From assembly GCF_008728515.1 (NCBI RefSeq), contig NC_044981.1, positions 93,156,426 to 93,220,425 of the forward strand: 64,000 nt of DNA, read 5' to 3'. Under the pieces are notes generated by a model. That model was not told the origin of the DNA and did no database searches. It was given only the letters and a program-made list of their open reading frames with translations. Made by a program: the position numbers and the translations under genes. Shown here one piece after another: positions 59,855 through 64,000 of the stretch. Source of the DNA: Papio anubis (Eukaryota > Chordata > Mammalia > Primates > Cercopithecidae). Numbering within the stretch: position 1 is the first letter of the stretch; every line of letters begins with the position of its first letter.

Positions 59855-59985
59855 GATGATTCTCTGTTTCTTTTTCAGTCTATTGATATTGGCTGACATT
59901 TAATACACTGACTGAATTTTGAATGTTGAACTAACCTTGTATGCCTGGAATAAACCTCAATGGTCATAATGTATTTGATACATAA
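59855..59985 (-). mobile_element. L1M fragment (antisense, RT region)
   Basis: TTTTGAATGTTGAACTAACC, TTGTATGCCTGGAATAAACC and AATGGTCATAATGTATTTGAT are the reverse of the ORF2 region encoding HDQVGFIPG-type sequence. Possibly the upstream continuation of the L1M at 57990. Confidence 0.65.
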
Positions 59986-60034
59986 TATAGTTGATAAATG
60001 ATGCATTTAGTACATCATGTATTTGGTAAATAAT

Positions 60035-60150
60035 GCATGTATACACACACAAACTTATACACTCACACACGGTAATTATATATATATAATATATATATAT
60101 TATACACACACACACATGCACACACACACACATACACACATATATACGTA
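60035..60150. repeat. Compound CA/TA microsatellite
   Basis: ATACACACACAAACTTATACAC, then TATATATATAATATATATATAT, then CACACACACACATGCACAC. The TA core is self-complementary. Confidence 0.9.
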
Positions 60151-60950
60151 CTGTGGCGGGAAGACATTAGGACCACAGGTCATCCTGACCGTAAATTATT
60201 AGTTATGGTTTCCAAGTGTCTAAAAGCAAGAGCAGTTTTCTGACTAGTGTGGTTAGAAATGAAAGCATGTCTTTTCCATCAAAGTGTCAGTTAGGTACCC
60301 AGGCAAGACAGAAATCAAACTCATCAAGAGAAGCAGGTGCATATTGTAAATATTGTGAGTAAAAATTTACAGAATTTGGCCATTAGAAAGTATCATTTTC
60401 AAGGACATGGGGAAATGAGAACTTCAATGTGCATTTTATAAGATAATTAAAGTGGAATGGATAATACTGTAAGCTAGTTTGTTTGTTGTCTTTATATTCA
60501 CTTAGGCAACAACATTAATGAAGAAAAAGACAGGGCAATTGTATATACGTATAATATATGTATACTATATGTAATATATTAATATATTATGTATGTATTA
60601 ACATTGATACTTCTATATTATTATATATTTATATAATCTACATTAACATATATTATCTACATTAATAGAAAGTCATATTTAAAAAAATTATTTCAAGCCT
60701 GAAATTAGTTTATCTAACTTTAAATATACAGTATCAACTTGTAAACTATCTTATCCTTTTAGACACTTCTACAGTTATTTGTTCCTAAACTTCAATTTTT
60801 TCCTTTTTTTGTTTTCTCTCAGTTTTCTTTCATTCCTTTTTGAACTCTTTTAAAAATATTTTCAGATCTTTAGTATTTCTCTGTTTCCAGTTATTTCCTT
60901 TTATTTCCTTGAATTTAATTTTGAAATACTTCCTTTCTCAGATTACAAAT
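60151..60950. other. AT-rich intergenic DNA
   Basis: A TA-rich stretch at about 60540-60670. No gene is seen. Confidence 0.55.
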
Positions 60951-63010
60951 ATGTATTATATGTTCATTCAACAAATATATGTATCAAGAATTTTTGCCAA
61001 ACAGTAATACAGAAAAATAGACAAAAATCTCTTCTCTTTTGTGAAAATTATATTCTAACGTATTAATAATGGTAATTATGTAATAATAATGAACAACATT
61101 AAAGTGAAAGATAGTATATTAGATAATACATTCTATGAAATAAAAGCAAAAGTGAAGCCGGGTTGTGGGATGAGGCGATAAGGAGAGTAAAGGAAAAGCA
61201 GGTTTCAATTTTAAATAAGGTCGTCAGGGTAGAACTCATTGAGCAAATATCCAAAGGAGATGAAGGTGTCATTTGCGCAAATTTTTGAAGGAGCTGAAGG
61301 ATCCAGTCAATACCAATGGATTGATTCTTGCAGGCAGAGGGAAGATTAGAGCCACGGCACTAAGATTGGGGCATGGCAATGGTGTAAGGAGCAGCAGCGT
61401 GACCAGCGAAGCTGGAACAGAGCAATCAAGAAAACCTAGGTGGAAATGTAGTTAGAGAGGTACAGGATTGGGTCATACAGGACTTTGTAAGGCTATTGGG
61501 TCTTATTAGGGAATAAATGTAAACACATTAGAGTGTAAGCAGGAGAGTGACACCTTTAACAATACTTTTAAAAGAATTGGTTTGGGTGCTGTGTTGCAAC
61601 AAGGCTGTAAAGAGATAAGGAAAGAGTCAGGGAGATCAGTGGTCAGGCTGGTCTAGGAGAGAAAAATCAGGATTTTCTCATAATTGGATTTGGCATATAA
61701 AATAAGGAGGAAAGTTAAGATTGGCTTCCAGTATCTGTCCTGTGCAATGAGAAGGATGGAGTTGTCATAAATTAAGATAGAAAGATTGTAAGTAAAGTAT
61801 ATTTGGGGGAAAATATCAGGAGTCAGTTTAGAACATTTTAAATTTGAGATGTTTAATAGGCATCCAAGTGAAGATGCTACATAAATAGTTGGATAGAACA
61901 GTCTGGGGTTCATGAAAGAAGTCTGATCTGGAGGTATAATATGACAGTCATCTTCACATAGATGGTATTTAAAGCCTGGATAAGATTGTGAAAGAGACTG
62001 AATGAAATCACCAAGAGAAGGAATGTGGCTTAGAAGCAGGAAGAAAGGACTGAGCTCTGTGATGCTCAAGATGTTTGGAAGAAGGAGGGCAACCAGTAGA
62101 TTGAGAAGGAATCATCACTGAGGCAGGAGGAAAACCAAGAGCAGAGAGTGGGTTAAAAGTTTCTGATGACTAAAATAGATGAGGGTTTAGAATTCACCAC
62201 TAGATTTGGCACTGTGGACATTATCCATGACCTACAAGAATGATTTCAGTATAGTGATGTGGGAGAACCTCACTGGAATGGGCTTAAGAGAAAATGGAGA
62301 AGAGAAATTAGAGAAGGATTGCAAACAAAGCTTTTGAGAATTTTTGCTACAAATTAGAGAAAGCAATTGGAGTCAAACATAGGACTAAGAAAAATTTATA
62401 TGTTTTTTATAATGGAAGAAACAGCAGGATGTTGGCATGACTGAAAGGAAAAAGAAAAATTGATAAAACAGATAAAAAGGGGGGAAATCCTTGAAGCAAT
62501 GTGCCCATGCAGACAAGAATTGCTGAGATCTATTGCAGAAGTGGAGGCAATGGTCTTAGAAACTCAAAGAATCCATCTGTTGCAACAGAAAGGGAGGCAA
62601 ATACATGAGTACAGATCATGGTGGCTGAGAAGATATAGTAGTGAGAGCTTGAAGAAATTATCTTCTGGGTGCTTCTCTTCTCAGTGAAATAGAAACACAG
62701 TCTTTGGTCGAAAGCAGAGATGGGCAAGAAGAGATTAGGGGTTTAAGAAAAGAGAAATTACAGAATAGTAAACCTAGGAAAGTGGACTACTGAATATACA
62801 AGTAAAGTGTACAAAGACTTCTTACCGCCAGTATGGATTCCTTTAAAGTTCATAGTCTTGAATTTAAACTGAATCAAATATAGTCTATGTGGTTGCAGTG
62901 CCTTTTTTTCCCAGCTACATTTAGCATGGCTGCAAGTATAGAATAGGTGGAGAAATAAACTTAACCAGAATTAGAGGTTTGCTTTAAAAATATTCTGAAG
63001 AAGATAAGAT
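60951..63010 (-). mobile_element. ~2 kb L2 (antisense) with reverse transcriptase remnant
   Basis: Starts with the reverse L2 tail (GTTCATTCAACAAATATATG) and follows L2 order for about 2 kb: TTTAAATAAGGTCGTCAGG, AGGCAGAGGGAAGATTAGAG, CAGTTTAGAACATTTTAAATTTG, TAGATGGTATTTAAAGCCTGG and CTGAGCTCTGTGATGC, up to AGTTCATAGTCTTGAATTTAAAC. On the minus strand the 138-codon open stretch (61653-62069) still reads PGFKYHL followed by CEDD at bases 61958-61947, where an active CR1/L2 element would have YADD. It is dead. Confidence 0.75.
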
Positions 63011-64000
63011 CAAGGGAGTAAGTGGTGCATGGAAAATAAAAAGAAATGAAGCATTTACACCAATTAGTTCATTTACAATGAAATCCAAAGAAGGAATGAC
63101 TTTAGAGTCTTTGCAGATCTGTAGTGACTTTCAACATGTAGAATAATTTGCCAGGAAAAGTAGGACAATTTCAACAAGACAAATAAAAAAGGAAGATGAT
63201 AAAAGGGACTGGACAAGGCATGCTGAACCTTTAAAGTGGCTGAATATATATTATTTTAGTCACATTTGTGATCTTCTGAATGACAACCATCTCTCTATTG
63301 TTTCTACTTATTTTTCCTACTGGAGCCTTTCTATAACTCAAATACCACGTTTTCAGAAGGTGAAGTCAGCTGTCACCAAGGATGAATTTTTACTTCAAAT
63401 AGTCAACAATATTTCTCTCTCCCCCGTATAACACTGTTGTAGACACCTATTTAAAATATGAAAACAGGACTCTTCAATAAGAAATGCATGTGGACACAAG
63501 TTCCAAAGTTCAATCTCACCATGTTACTAAAATTTAAAGATAGGAAAACAGTAAAGTGCCATTCATCAGTCATTAAATTGGATATACTTAATGGAATTAT
63601 GACAAAAGCCAATGTTCTTTTCAAGAGTGTTGCCATGTTTAATTGTAGAACTCTGTTAATGATATTCTACTCTTGTCATTTACTTCAGGAAGTGTTACAA
63701 TAAGCATTCAAATACAATTATTCTATAAAATAATAATTTGTTTTGCTTCTAGCCCCATGTCAAACCAGATGCACATCTGACATCAGTGCTGTGTCTGTCA
63801 CGAACCTCAATATCATAATGTTCCAAGCACTGCAGCAATAGTTCAGAATACTTCATTTGCAATGTCAACCCTATGACTGGCTAAAACACTGAAGTTTGTA
63901 AATAAAACTGCATTGTACTATTTGGAAACATGAACCTTGTTTCTACTTATGAGGTGGGAAGAGAAGCCTTGGCAGGGAGCCACATTCTTTTCCTGGCATT
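63011..64000. other. Intergenic DNA to the window end
   Basis: Unique sequence with no recognised gene or repeat. The overlapping 61- and 81-codon frames on opposite strands (63451-63703) have no family resemblance. Confidence 0.55.

Noticed and set aside
60035..60150. Functional hairpin from the TA-rich core
   Set aside because: Self-complementarity is expected of any (TA)n/(CA)n tract.
1..64000. Host protein-coding exons among the many 60-120-codon frames
   Set aside because: Outside the L1 they are short, often overlap known repeats, show no recognisable domains and lie in AT-rich or low-complexity DNA.
1..64000. Nuclear mitochondrial insert, tRNA or rRNA genes
   Set aside because: No mitochondrial gene order, tRNA box A/B pairs with cloverleaf, or rRNA cores were recognised by eye. 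A tRNAscan or BLAST run could still find decayed ones.

Overview
The window is 64 kb of nuclear DNA from a catarrhine primate. It is AT-rich, full of Alu, L1, L2, MIR and MaLR copies, and I see no host protein-coding gene or exon. Two young elements point to an Old World monkey rather than an ape. The Alu at 41057-41363 carries the base changes I associate with cercopithecid AluY lineages (CTCAAGCC near its start, six A's before TACAGAAAACTAGCC, GAGATCCCGCC). The L1 3'UTR (CCTATCATGGGG, TACCTGATGTAAATGACGAG) matches what I remember of monkey L1s. Both judgements come from memory and need a library search.

The only intact coding capacity is one full-length sense-strand L1 at 9180-15413, flanked by a perfect 19-bp target site duplication (TSD). 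It has a 1040-bp 5'UTR, an uninterrupted 338-codon ORF1, a 63-bp spacer, an uninterrupted 1275-codon ORF2 with every catalytic residue I checked in place, a short G-rich 3'UTR and an A-rich tail. The two proteins would work as a ribonucleoprotein: ORF1p trimers coat the RNA, and ORF2p nicks the target and reverse-transcribes. The element may be, or may recently have been, able to move.

Layout. 1-9160: AT-rich intergenic DNA with two Alus, L2 and MIR relics, a CT tract, a 24-bp perfect palindrome, an old ~175-bp tandem duplication and an unidentified more complex block at 5400-6050. 9161-15432: the L1 with its TSDs. 15433-29760: older repeats (MIRs, L2s, three Alus, a MaLR LTR, and an L1M relic with the inversion typical of twin priming). 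29761-41041: largely repeat-poor DNA, possibly holding regulatory elements, with two MIRs and half of a MADE1 element. 41042-49170: the young Alu, two MaLR LTRs in opposite orientations, an LTR-like block, an old L1M, another Alu and a striking 160-bp hairpin. 49171-55957: mostly unique. 55958-64000: MER5, MIR, L2, two antisense L1M relics with an Alu, microsatellites, and about 2 kb of L2 that still shows a decayed reverse transcriptase motif.

I found no tRNA, rRNA, CRISPR or prokaryote-like system. The most notable items are the open L1, the hairpin at 49011-49170, and the unexplained blocks at 5400-6050, 33290-33600 and 45260-45930.
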